DNA from: Sporosarcina jeotgali
GTDB lineage: Bacteria; Bacillota; Bacilli; Bacillales_A; Planococcaceae
NCBI RefSeq assembly: GCF_033304595.1
Contig: NZ_CP116341.1
Coordinates: 1-64,000, forward strand
Length of the DNA stretch: 64,000 bases
Direction: 5' to 3'
Shown here: piece after piece, positions 27,412 through 37,847 of the stretch
Layout: the number at the start of each line of letters is the position of its first letter
How positions within the stretch are numbered: position 1 is the stretch's first letter
Program-made: the position numbers and the translations under genes
The notes under the pieces: generated by a model
What the model saw: only the letters and a program-made list of their open reading frames with translations
What the model was told of the DNA's origin: nothing
Databases searched by the model: none

Positions 27412-28704
27412 ATGAGAAAAGAAATCGGAATTGGATTATTAGGTTTTGGTGTTGTTGGAAGCGGCGTTGCGACGATTTTACACAAGCATCGGGAAGACTT
27501 GCAGCATAAGCTTGGTGTACCGGTACGCATTAAGCGTGTGCTGATTAAAAATAAAGAAAAAGAACGGGACACCGAATTGCCGAAAGAAGCATTCACCGAT
27601 CAGCTGGAAGATCTGCTGAATGATGATGCCATTGACTTCATCGTCGAAGTGTTTGGCGGGACGGACGATGCAAAAACAGCTATCGAACGTTCTTTAAAAG
27701 CAGGAAAAGGTGTCGTCACAGCCAATAAAGATGTAATGGCCGTATATGGGAAAGAATTACTTGCGTTAGCAGATGAAAACAGCTGTGACTTGTTTTACGA
27801 GGCGAGTGTAGGTGGCGGGATTCCACTTATCCGTACACTTGAGGATGGACTGGCGTCTGATCGGATATCATCACTTCTTGGCATCGTAAACGGAACGACG
27901 AACTTCATCCTCACAAAGATGAAGGAAGAAAAGAAGACGTATGAAGATGCACTTGCTGAAGCTACAGCACTTGGCTACGCAGAAGCAGATCCATCTGCTG
28001 ATGTAGACGGGATTGACGCTGCCCGGAAAATGGCCATCCTCGCATCGCTTTCGTTTTCGTCTGAAGTGCAGCTGGATGATGTTTTCGTACGGGGCATGAG
28101 TGTCATTGAAGATGGGGATCTGGAGCTTGCAGAGCAATTCGGGTATACCATAAAAATGGCGGGATCAGCGAAGAAGGATGAAAACGGAATTGAAGTGGCG
28201 GTTGAGCCTGTTTTCGTGAAGAACGAACATCCTCTTGCTTCTGTTAACAACGAGTTCAACGCTGTATATGTTTACGGAGATGCGGTCGGAGAAACAATGT
28301 TTTATGGACCAGGTGCAGGCTCGCTGCCGACTGCGACATCTGTCACATCAGATATCGTAGCGGCTTGTCGAAATCTCTTGCTTGGCGTGAACGGAAAACG
28401 AATTCATTCTTATCAATATGAGCGCAAAGTAAAGTCGGATGAACAGAAGTTTGCCAGCTATTTTCACCGGATTTCTGTACAGGATGAAATTGGCGTACTA
28501 TCTCGCTTATCTTCTATCTATAGCCACAATAAGGCGAGCTTAGCAACGGTAATTCAACATGCGGATCCAAAACGTGAAGATGCCGATTTAATCTTCATCA
28601 CACATGCGATTTCGAGAGACCAGCATTTGAAAGTCATTGAAGAATTAAAAGTGGCGCCGGAAGTAAATTGCGTACTAAGCCACTATCGAGTAGAGGGGGA
28701 CTGA
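27412..28704 (+). CDS. hom: Homoserine dehydrogenase
   Basis: Reduces aspartate semialdehyde to homoserine with NAD(P)H. 430 residues: an N-terminal Rossmann motif GLLGFGVVGSGV, the catalytic region with the signature GIVNGTTNFILTKM...ALGYAEADPSADVDGIDAARK, and a C-terminal ACT domain (about 350-430) for threonine feedback. AGGGG precedes ATG 27412. First gene of the operon. Confidence 0.97.
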   Translation: MRKEIGIGLLGFGVVGSGVATILHKHREDLQHKLGVPVRIKRVLIKNKEKERDTELPKEAFTDQLEDLLNDDAIDFIVEVFGGTDDAKTAIERSLKAGKGVVTANKDVMAVYGKELLALADENSCDLFYEASVGGGIPLIRTLEDGLASDRISSLLGIVNGTTNFILTKMKEEKKTYEDALAEATALGYAEADPSADVDGIDAARKMAILASLSFSSEVQLDDVFVRGMSVIEDGDLELAEQFGYTIKMAGSAKKDENGIEVAVEPVFVKNEHPLASVNNEFNAVYVYGDAVGETMFYGPGAGSLPTATSVTSDIVAACRNLLLGVNGKRIHSYQYERKVKSDEQKFASYFHRISVQDEIGVLSRLSSIYSHNKASLATVIQHADPKREDADLIFITHAISRDQHLKVIEELKVAPEVNCVLSHYRVEGD

Positions 28705-28707
28705 CCG

Positions 28708-29766
28708 ATGAGACGATGGAATGGACTAATAGACGAATATCGGGAATGGCTTCCTGTATCGGAGCAAACACCGGATTTAACACTGCAGGAAGGCAATACA
28801 CCACTCATTCACTTGAAAAACTTATCTGAACAGTGGGGTGTGAACTTATATGTGAAAACGGAAGGTGCCAATCCGACGGGATCGTTTAAAGACCGCGGCA
28901 TGGTAATGGCCGTTGCAAAAGCGAAAGAAGAAGGAAAAACAACACTTATTTGTGCGTCCACAGGTAACACATCAGCGTCAGCTGCAGCTTACGGCGCACG
29001 CGCAGGGATGCGGACAATTGTCGTCATTCCTGAAGGTCGGATTGCACTTGGTAAATTGGCCCAAGCAAAAATGTATGGTGCTGAAATCCTGGAAATCGAA
29101 GGGAACTTTGACGAAGCATTGCAAATGGTGCGAGAAGCTGGCGGAGGCGATATTGCACTCGTTAATTCGGTGAATCCGTACCGGTTGGAAGGCCAAAAAA
29201 CAATTGCATTTGAAACGATTGAACAGCTCGGAAGCGTTCCGGACATTTTTGCGTTGCCTGTTGGAAACGCTGGCAATATTTCAGCTGCGTGGAAAGGCTT
29301 TACGGAGTATGCGGAGAAAAGAGGCGGGGACAAACCACAATTATTAGGCGTACAAGCGGATGGTGCGGCACCTATTGTTTACGGTCGTGTTTTTGAGGAG
29401 CCTGAAACAGTTGCGACTGCGATTCGCATCGGTAATCCTGCGAGCTGGCACTTAGCGGAAAAAGCGTTGTCAGAATCAGGCGGTCATATTTTAGCTGTGA
29501 CAGATGAAGAGATTCTGGAAGCGTACAGTTTGCTTGCTGCAACGGACGGTGTGTTTGCTGAACCCGCTTCATGTGCGACAATTGCAGGTTTGAAAAAGCG
29601 TATAGAGTCAGGAGAAATCAAGAAAGGGACAACCATTGTAGGGGTCTTGACGGGAAATGGATTGAAAGATCCTGAAACCGCAATTCGAGTCAATGATGGG
29701 AAGCCATTCATGACACGTGCAGAATTTGAAGCATTCGCGGCTGACTTGCAAAAGGAGGCGAAGTAA
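28708..29766 (+). CDS. thrC: Threonine synthase
   Basis: PLP enzyme converting O-phosphohomoserine to threonine. 352 residues, with PLP lysine in GSFKDRGM and glycine-rich phosphate loop [10 protein letters not shown]. It starts 3 nt after hom with GAGGGGG as Shine-Dalgarno. Confidence 0.97.
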   Translation: MRRWNGLIDEYREWLPVSEQTPDLTLQEGNTPLIHLKNLSEQWGVNLYVKTEGANPTGSFKDRGMVMAVAKAKEEGKTTLICASTGNTSASAAAYGARAGMRTIVVIPEGRIALGKLAQAKMYGAEILEIEGNFDEALQMVREAGGGDIALVNSVNPYRLEGQKTIAFETIEQLGSVPDIFALPVGNAGNISAAWKGFTEYAEKRGGDKPQLLGVQADGAAPIVYGRVFEEPETVATAIRIGNPASWHLAEKALSESGGHILAVTDEEILEAYSLLAATDGVFAEPASCATIAGLKKRIESGEIKKGTTIVGVLTGNGLKDPETAIRVNDGKPFMTRAEFEAFAADLQKEAK

Positions 29767-30663
29767 ATGGGCAGTACTCCATTTACCGTGACCGTCCCTG
29801 CAACGACTGCCAATCTTGGACCGGGCTTCGATAGTATAGGGATGGCACTGTCACTGTATATGACGGTAACTGCAGAGCCTGCAGATCGATGGACAGTCGT
29901 CTATGAAGACGAAGAAATGAAGGGACTTCCAACGGATGAAGACAATTTAATCGTTCAGACAATCGGAAAAGTGGTGCGTCGCGCAGGTCGCGAAACGATG
30001 CCTTGCACGCTGCGCGTGAAGTCTGACATCCCTTTAGGAAAAGGACTCGGCAGCAGTGCAGCAGCGATTGCGGCGGGTGTAGAAATCGCGGACCAGCTGC
30101 ATGATTTAAAGATGAATCAGAAAGAGAAGATGTGGTTCGGTGTCGGCATCGAAGGCCACTCAGATAATGTAACGGCAGCAATTGCTGGAGGCGTGACAAT
30201 TTCTTTTTACGATCATACATCGCTGGAAGTTATGAAGTTCGATGCCCCGCCAATTGGAGGCGTTGTCCTCGTTCCGCCTGTTGAGATGAAAACTGACCAC
30301 TCTCGCGGGCTTCTTCCGCATCAGTTGGATCATAGCAAAGCAACAGAAGGAAGTGCCGCGAGCAGTCTCATGGCGGCAGCTCTTGCAAAAGGGGAATGGT
30401 CACTCGTCGGGCGCATGATGGATCGCGATATTTTTCATGAACCTTATCGAAAAAAGATGTTTCCTGACTTCGATGCAGTCCGGGAAGTGAGTCATGCACA
30501 TGGTGCTTACGGCATGACGCTGAGCGGTGCCGGGCCTTCGCTGTTCGTTGCAGTACATGCCGGCCGTGAAGAAGAGGCGGCACGGCTCCTGGAGGAGAAA
30601 TTCCCTTACTATAGATGTATTGCTGTCACTCCGGTTGCAAAAGGTGCAGCGGTAGAGGCATAA
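29767..30663 (+). CDS. thrB: Homoserine kinase
   Basis: GHMP kinase that phosphorylates homoserine. 298 residues, with the N-terminal VPATTANLGPGFDSIGMAL, the ATP loop PLGKGLGSSAAAIAAG and the C-terminal GMTLSGAGPSLF. ATG directly follows the thrC stop, with AGGAGG inside thrC. Confidence 0.97.
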   Translation: MGSTPFTVTVPATTANLGPGFDSIGMALSLYMTVTAEPADRWTVVYEDEEMKGLPTDEDNLIVQTIGKVVRRAGRETMPCTLRVKSDIPLGKGLGSSAAAIAAGVEIADQLHDLKMNQKEKMWFGVGIEGHSDNVTAAIAGGVTISFYDHTSLEVMKFDAPPIGGVVLVPPVEMKTDHSRGLLPHQLDHSKATEGSAASSLMAAALAKGEWSLVGRMMDRDIFHEPYRKKMFPDFDAVREVSHAHGAYGMTLSGAGPSLFVAVHAGREEEAARLLEEKFPYYRCIAVTPVAKGAAVEA

Positions 30664-30731
30664 CAAAAAACTAGAGAGTACATGTATTCTCTAATCATTA
30701 GGCATGCTTCCGTAATTCATTAATAGACCAT

Positions 30732-30782
30732 GAAAAAAGCTGTCCATGATCAGGTTTCCCTTTTCATGGACAGCTTCTTTTC
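30732..30782 (+). terminator. hom-thrC-thrB terminator
   Basis: AAGCTGTCCATGA pairs with TCATGGACAGCTT, then CTTTTCT. Confidence 0.85.
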
Positions 30783-30808
30783 TATGTTATCGAAATAGAA
30801 CTTATGTA

Positions 30809-30901
30809 TGGAGGAGGTAGAGGGATTCGAACCCCCGCGGGTTTTGACACCCCTGTCGGTTTTCAAGACCGATCCCTTCAGCCGAACTTGGGTATACCTC
30901 C
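30809..30901 (-). tRNA. tRNA-Ser(UGA)
   Basis: The reverse strand reads GGAGGTATACCCAAG... with anticodon loop TCTTGAAAA (anticodon UGA), a long class II variable arm and the T-loop GGTTCGAATCC, ending TACCTCC-T-CCA. The acceptor stem GGAGGTA/TACCTCC is perfect and CCA is encoded. The discriminator base is U, where bacterial serine tRNAs normally have G. Confidence 0.95.
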
Positions 30902-30992
30902 GTGTTAGACAAGTAATAATATATCAGGCATCTGAAAAGAAGTCAACAACTTTTAATGAAAAATCTCAGGGGCACGTAAAAAAGTGTGAAAG

Positions 30993-31021
30993 TTGATTTT
31001 TTGGCAAGCTACTCGTATAAT
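30993..31021 (+). promoter_or_regulatory. Sigma-A promoter of the SRP RNA gene
   Basis: TTGATT (30993-30998), 17-nt spacer, TATAAT (31016-31021), 6 nt before the RNA 5' end. Confidence 0.85.
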
Positions 31022-31027
31022 TAAATT

Positions 31028-31301
31028 TGCCGTGCTAGGTGGGGAGGTAGCGGTGCCCTGTAACTTGCAATCCGCTCTAGCAAGACTGAATCCCTTTCCT
31101 GAGGCCGTCCGTATTGTAGGGTCTGCCTTTTGCACGTAGTGTTGACATTTGGGTCCCGCGCAATGCGAACCCACGAACCATGTCAGGTCCGGAAGGAAGC
31201 AGCATTAAGTGGAATTTCTCATGTGCCGCGGGGTCGCCTAAATCGAGCCAACGACAAGAGTAACGCTTATGTGCGGCGGTCAAAGGAAGGTGCACGGTGT
31301 A
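31028..31301 (+). ncRNA. ffs: Signal recognition particle RNA (large Bacillus-type, with Alu domain)
   Basis: About 274 nt. It starts TGCCGTGCTAGGTGGGGAGG and holds the hallmark S-domain sequence CATGTCAGGTCCGGAAGGAAG with GCAGCA. The 5' and 3' Alu-domain parts (GTGCTAGGTGGGGAGG near the 5' end, GGTGCACGGT at the 3' end) match the B. subtilis scRNA layout. Length equals the mature 271-nt class. It precedes dnaX as in B. subtilis. Confidence 0.95.
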
Positions 31302-31307
31302 CATAGC

Positions 31308-31352
31308 AAAAGCCTCTTATCCCACTGCGGATGAGGGGCTTTTGCATGTTTT
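31308..31352 (+). terminator. SRP RNA terminator
   Basis: CAAAAGCCTCTTATCC pairs with GGATGAGGGGCTTTTG, followed by a T-rich stretch. Confidence 0.82.
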
Positions 31353-31434
31353 TTAAGCAATTTTTTTCAAAACCTATACAGCTTGAACTCCGTAAAAAAC
31401 GCAGCTCTCAAACAACGTCTTGCCTGATGTTTTG

Positions 31435-31443
31435 TGGTATACT
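31435..31443 (+). promoter_or_regulatory. Possible extended -10 promoter of dnaX
   Basis: TGGTATACT, a TGn-extended -10; no good -35 at the proper distance. Confidence 0.45.
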
Positions 31444-31483
31444 AATAGGAATGAATGAAGCGAAAAGAAAGGGGAGCGGACGG

Positions 31484-33268
31484 TTGAGTTACCAAGCTTT
31501 TTACCGGGTATACCGGCCTCAGACATTCCACGAAATGTCAGGACAGCAACACGTAAAACAAACACTTCAAAATGCTCTCCTCCATAACAAAACGACCCAT
31601 GCCTACTTGTTCTCAGGTCCCCGTGGAACTGGAAAGACGAGTGCTGCTAAAATTTTCGCTAAAGCACTGAACTGCGAAAATGGACCTGCGAAAGAACCAT
31701 GTAACGAATGTGAAACTTGCAGAACAATTACAGAAGGATCAAATACAGATGTCATTGAATTTGATGCAGCGTCCAATTCTCGTGTTGAAGAAATGCGCGA
31801 CATCATTGAAAAGGTCCGCTATGCACCGGCTTCATCCAAATATAAAGTCTATATTATCGATGAAGTGCATATGCTTTCCAATTCAGCCTTCAATGCGCTG
31901 TTAAAAACCTTGGAAGAACCACCCGCGCACGCGGTATTCATCTTGGCGACAACAGAGCCTCACAAACTGCCGCTCACTATTATTTCCCGCTGTCAGCGAT
32001 TTGACTTCAAACCGATTACTGCCGCAGAAATCGTGGAGCGCATGACGCACGTTTTAAAAGATGCGGACATTGAAGCTGACGCCAGTGCACTAAAAGTAAT
32101 CGCACAAGCGGCTTCAGGCGGGATGCGGGATGCGCTCAGCATGCTGGACCAAGTTGTCTCTTTCAGTGGAGATCGAGTCACTGCAGAAGAGGCATTGCTT
32201 GTAACGGGATCTGTTGGAGAGGACATCTTCCTTCAGCTTGCAGAAGCTTTACTGACTAAAGACGCTGGTGCTGCACTGACATTATTAAACCAGCTCATTG
32301 CAGAAGGGAAAGATGTCTCCCGTCTAGCAGAGGATTTAATAACATTCTTCCGTGATTTACTGTTATTGCGGACGGCGCCTGATCTTACAGACTTACTGGA
32401 AGTCATTTCAGGGGACGAACGCTTTGTTGCCTTGGCGCAAGCGTTCGAGCCGGATACTTTATACGCCTATATCGACATCTTAGGAGTGACTCAGCAGGAA
32501 ATGCGTTTCTCCAACCATGCGAAGGTGTATATTGAGTCTGCATTGTTGAAGATGGTGCAAACGCGAGGAACTTCAAATTCAGGAACGGGTGGTGCAGCTG
32601 CATCACCTGAGCTTGAACAAAAAATTGCCGCCTTGGAACGGATTGTTGCAGAATTGCAGCAACAACTCGCTAACGGAGGCGGACCTGCAGCACAAGCTGG
32701 GGAAAAAACACCGGCATTGCGCAAAAACTCTTCCAATAATGCGCGCGCATACAAGATTCCGACCGGCAAAGTCCATCAAGTGTTAAGTGCTGCAACTAAG
32801 CAGGACATTCAAGTGATCCGGGAAGAATGGGCACGCATGATGCAGACGATGCAGCGTTCACATTCCGCACTTCTTGAAGAAACAGAGCCAGTAGCAGCAT
32901 CGGATAGTGCATTTGTGTTAAAATTCAAATATGAAATCCATTGTCTCATGGCGTCTGAAAACGCATCCCTCCGTTCAGGACTTGCGGAAGCGCTGCGTCA
33001 GCAAACCGGTAAAGCCTACGACGTGGTTTACGTCCCTGAAGAGGGATGGCTTAAAGTTCGAGAGGATTTCATCCGCAAAAGCGGGGTGTCTAAGCAACAG
33101 TCGCAACCAGAGGGGAATTCCGCTGCTGGCGGCGAACCAACTGATGCTTCAGTTTTTGATGAACCGCCGGCGTTTCTTGAAGGCGCAGAACTGACACAAG
33201 AGGATCCAATTGTATCAGAAGCAGAAAAATTGTTTGGTAAAGAATTTATTACCGTCCATGACGAGTAA
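31484..33268 (+). CDS. dnaX: DNA polymerase III subunits gamma and tau
   Basis: Clamp-loader ATPase and replisome organiser. 594 residues: Walker A GPRGTGKT (45-52), zinc-binding cysteines (CENGPAKEPCNECETC), Walker B IIDEVHML, and the SRC motif ISRCQRF for ATP sensing. A linker with a Q/K/E-rich helix follows, then the tau-specific C-terminus. The TTG at 31484, with AAGGGGAG 7 nt upstream, gives the family N-terminus SYQAFYRVYRP; the frame extends further upstream without homology. Confidence 0.95.
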   Translation: MSYQAFYRVYRPQTFHEMSGQQHVKQTLQNALLHNKTTHAYLFSGPRGTGKTSAAKIFAKALNCENGPAKEPCNECETCRTITEGSNTDVIEFDAASNSRVEEMRDIIEKVRYAPASSKYKVYIIDEVHMLSNSAFNALLKTLEEPPAHAVFILATTEPHKLPLTIISRCQRFDFKPITAAEIVERMTHVLKDADIEADASALKVIAQAASGGMRDALSMLDQVVSFSGDRVTAEEALLVTGSVGEDIFLQLAEALLTKDAGAALTLLNQLIAEGKDVSRLAEDLITFFRDLLLLRTAPDLTDLLEVISGDERFVALAQAFEPDTLYAYIDILGVTQQEMRFSNHAKVYIESALLKMVQTRGTSNSGTGGAAASPELEQKIAALERIVAELQQQLANGGGPAAQAGEKTPALRKNSSNNARAYKIPTGKVHQVLSAATKQDIQVIREEWARMMQTMQRSHSALLEETEPVAASDSAFVLKFKYEIHCLMASENASLRSGLAEALRQQTGKAYDVVYVPEEGWLKVREDFIRKSGVSKQQSQPEGNSAAGGEPTDASVFDEPPAFLEGAELTQEDPIVSEAEKLFGKEFITVHDE

Positions 33269-33294
33269 CTTAACTAAAAGAGGAGGAAATAATA

Positions 33295-33615
33295 ATGCGT
33301 GGTATGGGAAATATGCAAGGTATGATGAAGCAAATGCAAAAGATGCAAAAGCAAATGGGTGAGGCTCAAGAAAAATTAGGTGAAGAGCGCTTAGAAGGAG
33401 CAGCAGGCGGCGGTATGGTGAAGGTAATCGTCTCAGGCGACAAAAAGGTTGTTGAGGTCATTGTGGATCCATCCGTGATTGATCCTGAAGATGCTGAAAT
33501 GTTACAAGACCTTATCGTGATTGCAACGAATGACGCAATGGAAAAAGCAGAAGAATTAACGAACTCTACGATGGGACAATTCACGAAGGGATTGAACCTT
33601 CCAGGGATGTTCTAG
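33295..33615 (+). CDS. ebfC: Nucleoid-associated YbaB/EbfC family protein
   Basis: 106 residues. The N-terminus is methionine- and glutamine-rich ([19 protein letters not shown]), followed by a short alpha/beta domain with [23 protein letters not shown]. Family members bind DNA as dimers. It follows dnaX by 26 nt, and AGAGGAGG gives a strong start; usual dnaX-ebfC-recR cluster. Confidence 0.95.
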   Translation: MRGMGNMQGMMKQMQKMQKQMGEAQEKLGEERLEGAAGGGMVKVIVSGDKKVVEVIVDPSVIDPEDAEMLQDLIVIATNDAMEKAEELTNSTMGQFTKGLNLPGMF

Positions 33616-33626
33616 GAGGCAAAACC

Positions 33627-34223
33627 ATGCATTACCCTGAACCGATATCCAAACTGATTGACAGTTTTATGAAACTGCCAGGCATCGGCCCGAAAACTGC
33701 GGGCCGGCTGGCGTTTTTTGTGTTGAGTATGAAAGAAGATACTGTGCTCGACTTTGCGAAAGCGCTGGTTGATGCCAAACGTAATCTAAGGTTTTGCTCC
33801 GTGTGCGGACATATTACAGATATCGACCCATGTCACATCTGTCAGGATCAGTCACGAGACCGCACCCTGATTTGTGTAGTACAAGATCCGAAAGACGTGA
33901 TTGCCATGGAGAAAATGCGTGATTACAAAGGACTTTATCATGTTCTGCATGGTGCGATTTCTCCTATGGATGGCGTCGGGCCGGAGGATATTAACGTACC
34001 TGACTTGCTGAAACGTCTACAAGATGAGGAAGTGGAAGAGCTGATTTTAGCAACTAACCCAACGATCGAAGGCGAAGCAACCGCGATGTATATTTCACGT
34101 CTTGTGAAACCGTCCGGCATTCCAACTAGCCGAATCGCTCATGGGTTACCGGTTGGCGGAGATCTCGAGTATGCCGATGAAGTAACGCTCTCTAAAGCAT
34201 TAGAAGGGCGGCGACAACTGTGA
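33627..34223 (+). CDS. recR: Recombination mediator protein
   Basis: Helps RecFO load RecA at gaps. 198 residues: an N-terminal helix-hairpin-helix ([19 protein letters not shown]), a C4 zinc finger ([16 protein letters not shown]), a Toprim domain ([15 protein letters not shown]...) and a C-terminal Walker-B-like region ([16 protein letters not shown]). Confidence 0.97.
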   Translation: MHYPEPISKLIDSFMKLPGIGPKTAGRLAFFVLSMKEDTVLDFAKALVDAKRNLRFCSVCGHITDIDPCHICQDQSRDRTLICVVQDPKDVIAMEKMRDYKGLYHVLHGAISPMDGVGPEDINVPDLLKRLQDEEVEELILATNPTIEGEATAMYISRLVKPSGIPTSRIAHGLPVGGDLEYADEVTLSKALEGRRQL

Positions 34224-34450
34224 AACGGTCGGGGGGACTGTTTCGCAGGAGGAACAAGCTGAAGCGGGAATACGATGAAAAGTTACGGACATTGATGTTA
34301 GATACACGAGAAGAGTGGGAGCGGACGAAATCGATTGAAAAGTATGCAGATGATTTCGATCAGGAAGTTGTGATTCGAAAAAAAATTGCTGAAAGCAATC
34401 ATTTTTATCTGTACAAAGAAGCTAAAATCAGAAATCTTGGCATTGAGTGA
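34220..34450 (+). CDS. yaaL: YaaL-like protein (DUF2508), unknown function
   Basis: 76 residues, highly charged and helical ([19 protein letters not shown]...). GTG at 34220 overlaps the recR stop by 4 nt. Its position between recR and bofA and its size match B. subtilis YaaL. Confidence 0.85.
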   Translation: MKRSGGLFRRRNKLKREYDEKLRTLMLDTREEWERTKSIEKYADDFDQEVVIRKKIAESNHFYLYKEAKIRNLGIE

Positions 34451-34513
34451 ACTAAACAACGATTGCTTTGCATAGACTGCTAATAGTCCATTGTAAAGGG
34501 GGCAGCTTCTGCT

Positions 34514-34777
34514 ATGAAAGTTGCTATAATTCTCGCACTCGGTGTTGTCCTGCTCTTCGTACTGCGTTTGACCAAGCCTCAACTGCAAACGGCGGCTGAA
34601 AAACTATCCATATTGTGGTTCCGGCTCGCATTTGCCTTCCTGATTCTGTTCATCATCAACATCGCTGGCGGTTTTGTTGGATTGTACGTGCCGATTAATA
34701 TTGGATCAGGCTTTTTACTGGCAGTGCTTGGAATTCCGGGATTGGCGTCTTTACTCGTCCTGGCAGTTTTCCTGTAA
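34514..34777 (+). CDS. bofA: Sigma-K processing inhibitor BofA
   Basis: 87 residues with two or three hydrophobic helices and the conserved C-terminal segment INIGSGFLLAVLGIPG. In the mother cell, BofA sits in the outer forespore membrane with SpoIVFA and holds the SpoIVFB protease inactive. A GGGGGCAG sequence precedes the ATG. Confidence 0.9.
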   Translation: MKVAIILALGVVLLFVLRLTKPQLQTAAEKLSILWFRLAFAFLILFIINIAGGFVGLYVPINIGSGFLLAVLGIPGLASLLVLAVFL

Positions 34778-34806
34778 GGATGGGTGATCGATAGACGCCT
34801 TCTCGT

Positions 34807-34838
34807 GAAGTCAGCCAATGTGTGCTGACTTTTTTTAC
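34807..34838 (+). terminator. Terminator downstream of bofA
   Basis: AAGTCAGC pairs with GCTGACTT, followed by TTTTTT. Confidence 0.8.
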
Positions 34839-34881
34839 ATAGAAGATGCAGCAAAATTACTAAAGGAAGGAGGAGAAATGA

Positions 34882-36330
34882 ATGGATCATACAAAAAGAC
34901 CTGTAGTGGAAGCGCTGCAAAATTTTCTGGCAACACGGCCAGTATCGTTTCATGTACCTGGACATAAGCACGGGCTACTCTCTAAATTGCCCGAGGATCT
35001 GAAAGCTGCACTCCGATACGATGTAACGGAATTGACAGGACTGGATGATTTGCATGCACCCGCTGAAATGCTTGCAGAAGCACAAAGAATGCTAGCGGAT
35101 GTCTATGGCGCAGATCAGAGCTTTTTTCTTGTGAATGGCTCTACAGTCGGCAATCTTGCAATGATCCGTGCAGTTTGTGCACCAGGCGATACATTACTCG
35201 TCCAGCGCAATGCGCACAAATCCGTATTCCATGCAATGGAGTTAGCGGGAGTACAGGCTGTTTTGCTTACGCCTGAGTGGGACGAAACAACTTGCACTGC
35301 AGGCGCTGTTTCATCTGCAACTGTTGAAGAGGCACTAGAACGACACACGGATGCGAAAGGTGTTGTTGTGACGTACCCGACGTATTACGGAACAGCAGGG
35401 AGTGACTTGCAGACAATTGTTGAGTGTGCACACGAACGGGGGATACCAGTACTTGTAGATGAAGCCCACGGCGCACACTTTGTGATAGGAAGTCCATTTC
35501 CGGTATCTGCCCTTCACGCCGGAGCAGATATCGTCGTTCAATCGGCGCACAAAACGTTATCCGCAATGACACAGGCTTCCTTTTTACACGTAAATTCAAC
35601 GTTAGTCGATATACACAAACTTACACATACACTTTCTATGCTGCAAACAAGCAGCCCCTCTTATATGCTGCTTGCATCCTTAGACGACGCGAGAGCAATG
35701 GTTGCCGGTTACTCAGAAGATGACAAGCAAGCGTTTCTTGCATGGCGAAGTGAATTCATCAGACAACTTAAGAAGGTCAAAGCGCTTGAAGTTATTGAGA
35801 CGGAAGATCCGTTAAAAATTCTCCTTCGACAAAAAGAAGCATCTGGTTATACACTGCAGCATGCGTTGGAAGGATCGGGAATCTATACAGAACTGGCAGA
35901 CGAACGCCAAGTACTCTTTGTGCTTCCTCTGCTAACTGAAGGGACCGCGTATCCTATAGACTCCATTTGCAAAGCAGTCGATTCAGCGGTACAACAGTTG
36001 CAAAGCAGTGCTGTAGAAGTACCTGAAAAGGATGAACCGCTTGAGGAAGAGCCGCGTAAGTTCTTCATTACAACGAGCAGCCAGTCAAAAAAAGATACGG
36101 AATGGGTTTCTGCAGAGTCGGCAATCGGCTGTCAAACTGCTGCAGCAATTATTCCATATCCACCTGGAATCCCGCTCGTCTTAAGTGGTGAGCATTTGAA
36201 CCTGCACCAAATACAAGAGATTTGTCATATGACGGAGTCAGGCGCAAAGTTCCAAGGAGCAGTGCGGGTTAATGGATCGGCAACGGAAATTGAAGTGTTG
36301 AGTGCACAAGGAGAAGATTGGAATGGCTAA
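34882..36330 (+). CDS. yaaO: Orn/Lys/Arg decarboxylase-family PLP protein (YaaO-like)
   Basis: 482 residues. The family N-terminus FHVPGHKHG, the PLP aspartate in DEAHGAHF and the PLP lysine in [12 protein letters not shown] are intact. The C-terminal domain includes [11 protein letters not shown]. Some relatives decarboxylate arginine or lysine, but the substrate of YaaO itself is not known to me. It precedes tmk and overlaps it by 8 nt, as in B. subtilis. Confidence 0.9.
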   Translation: MDHTKRPVVEALQNFLATRPVSFHVPGHKHGLLSKLPEDLKAALRYDVTELTGLDDLHAPAEMLAEAQRMLADVYGADQSFFLVNGSTVGNLAMIRAVCAPGDTLLVQRNAHKSVFHAMELAGVQAVLLTPEWDETTCTAGAVSSATVEEALERHTDAKGVVVTYPTYYGTAGSDLQTIVECAHERGIPVLVDEAHGAHFVIGSPFPVSALHAGADIVVQSAHKTLSAMTQASFLHVNSTLVDIHKLTHTLSMLQTSSPSYMLLASLDDARAMVAGYSEDDKQAFLAWRSEFIRQLKKVKALEVIETEDPLKILLRQKEASGYTLQHALEGSGIYTELADERQVLFVLPLLTEGTAYPIDSICKAVDSAVQQLQSSAVEVPEKDEPLEEEPRKFFITTSSQSKKDTEWVSAESAIGCQTAAAIIPYPPGIPLVLSGEHLNLHQIQEICHMTESGAKFQGAVRVNGSATEIEVLSAQGEDWNG

Positions 36331-36952
36331 AGGGATATTCATCACATTCGAAGGACCAGAAGGCGCAGGAAAAACAACGGTCATTAAGGAAGTTTATAAC
36401 CGGTTGCAGCAGCAGGGAAAATACTCAGTTTTAACAAGAGAGCCTGGCGGAATCCGGATCGCAGAGAAAATCAGAACGATTATTTTAGATAATGACCATG
36501 AAGAAATGGATGGCCGGACAGAAGCGTTATTGTACGCAGCCGCACGACGACAGCATCTGACTGAAAAAGTTGTTCCCGCACTGGAAGATGGGGCAATTGT
36601 CTTGTGTGATCGTTTTGTAGATAGTTCTCTTGCGTATCAAGGATACGCAAGAGGTTTAGGCATCGATGAAGTTCTGTCGATAAATGAATTTGCAATTGAT
36701 GGCCTCATGCCCGATCATACAATTTACTTTGACATATCCCCAGAGGCAGGGTTGGCAAGAATTGCAGCGAGCGGAGAACGGGAACAGAATCGTTTGGATA
36801 ATGAAACACTGCAATTCCATAAAGATGTGGCGGAAGGATATCGCCTCGTGCAAAAAATGTTTCCAAAACGGATTCAGCCCATTGATGCCGGCGGTTCTGT
36901 AGAAGAAGTTACAGAAACTGTCTGGAAAACAGTTGCATCATTCATTTCTTGA
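36323..36952 (+). CDS. tmk: Thymidylate kinase
   Basis: Phosphorylates dTMP to dTDP. 209 residues: P-loop [11 protein letters not shown], the DR(Y/F) motif in [14 protein letters not shown], and a LID with [17 protein letters not shown] at 36323 has AAGGAG 9 nt upstream, whereas the frame's earlier GTG-type start has none. Confidence 0.96.
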   Translation: MAKGIFITFEGPEGAGKTTVIKEVYNRLQQQGKYSVLTREPGGIRIAEKIRTIILDNDHEEMDGRTEALLYAAARRQHLTEKVVPALEDGAIVLCDRFVDSSLAYQGYARGLGIDEVLSINEFAIDGLMPDHTIYFDISPEAGLARIAASGEREQNRLDNETLQFHKDVAEGYRLVQKMFPKRIQPIDAGGSVEEVTETVWKTVASFIS

Positions 36953-36960
36953 GCCGTTTC

Positions 36961-36969
36961 ATGATATAA
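36961..36969 (+). promoter_or_regulatory. Extended -10 promoter upstream of darA
   Basis: TGATATAAT, a perfect TATAAT with TGn extension; the -35 is weak. Confidence 0.5.
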
Positions 36970-36972
36970 TAA

Positions 36973-37329
<357 letters not shown>

Positions 37330-37350
37330 TTCATATCGGAGTGATTAGTA

Positions 37351-37791
37351 ATGAAAGTAAATAATGAATATCGCGCAGGTCTTGATAAATTACGGAATGA
37401 CCCGCTTAAATCTCCACAGGGCGGGGAGCGTTTTGGTCAAATGGTTCAAAAACAAGAATCACGCCTGCATGGAGAACAGATTACTCGTCTGCTGGGCGAT
37501 ATATCCAGCGCAGGTGACCGGCTGGCACGGTCCCGTAATTTACGAGATATGGCTAAATTTAAAATGCTCGTCAAACGTTTTCTTAAAGAGTCTGTTGAAA
37601 CCGGTCTCGGACTGAAACAGTCACATACGTGGAACCAGTACGGAGAAGGACGGCGGCTGAAAATTGTTGAAACAATTGACCAAAAGCTAATCGAATTGGC
37701 AGAGCAATTGCTTCAAGATGAAGAGTCTTCTATGGATCTTCTCGCTAAAATTGGTGAAATCAAAGGACTTCTCATCAATCTATATACATGA
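37351..37791 (+). CDS. yaaR: YaaR family protein (DUF327), unknown function
   Basis: 146 residues, helical and charged, with the conserved central block DISSAGDRLARSRNLRDMAKFKMLVKRFLKE... and TWNQYGEGRRLKIVE. Standard darA-yaaR-holB neighbourhood. Confidence 0.9.
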   Translation: MKVNNEYRAGLDKLRNDPLKSPQGGERFGQMVQKQESRLHGEQITRLLGDISSAGDRLARSRNLRDMAKFKMLVKRFLKESVETGLGLKQSHTWNQYGEGRRLKIVETIDQKLIELAEQLLQDEESSMDLLAKIGEIKGLLINLYT

Positions 37792-37792
37792 G

Positions 37793-37828
37793 GACGTTTT
37801 CTGATACATAAGAAAACGTCTTTTTTAT
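37793..37828 (+). terminator. Terminator between yaaR and holB
   Basis: GACGTTTTCT (37793-37802) pairs with AGAAAACGTC (37811-37820), then TTTTTT. holB could still be read by read-through or from its own promoter. Confidence 0.85.
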
Positions 37829-37847
37829 ACGAAAGGGGGGCAGTAAC

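Noticed and set aside
30808..30996. 62-codon ORF
   Set aside because: Runs over tRNA-Ser in the antisense direction.
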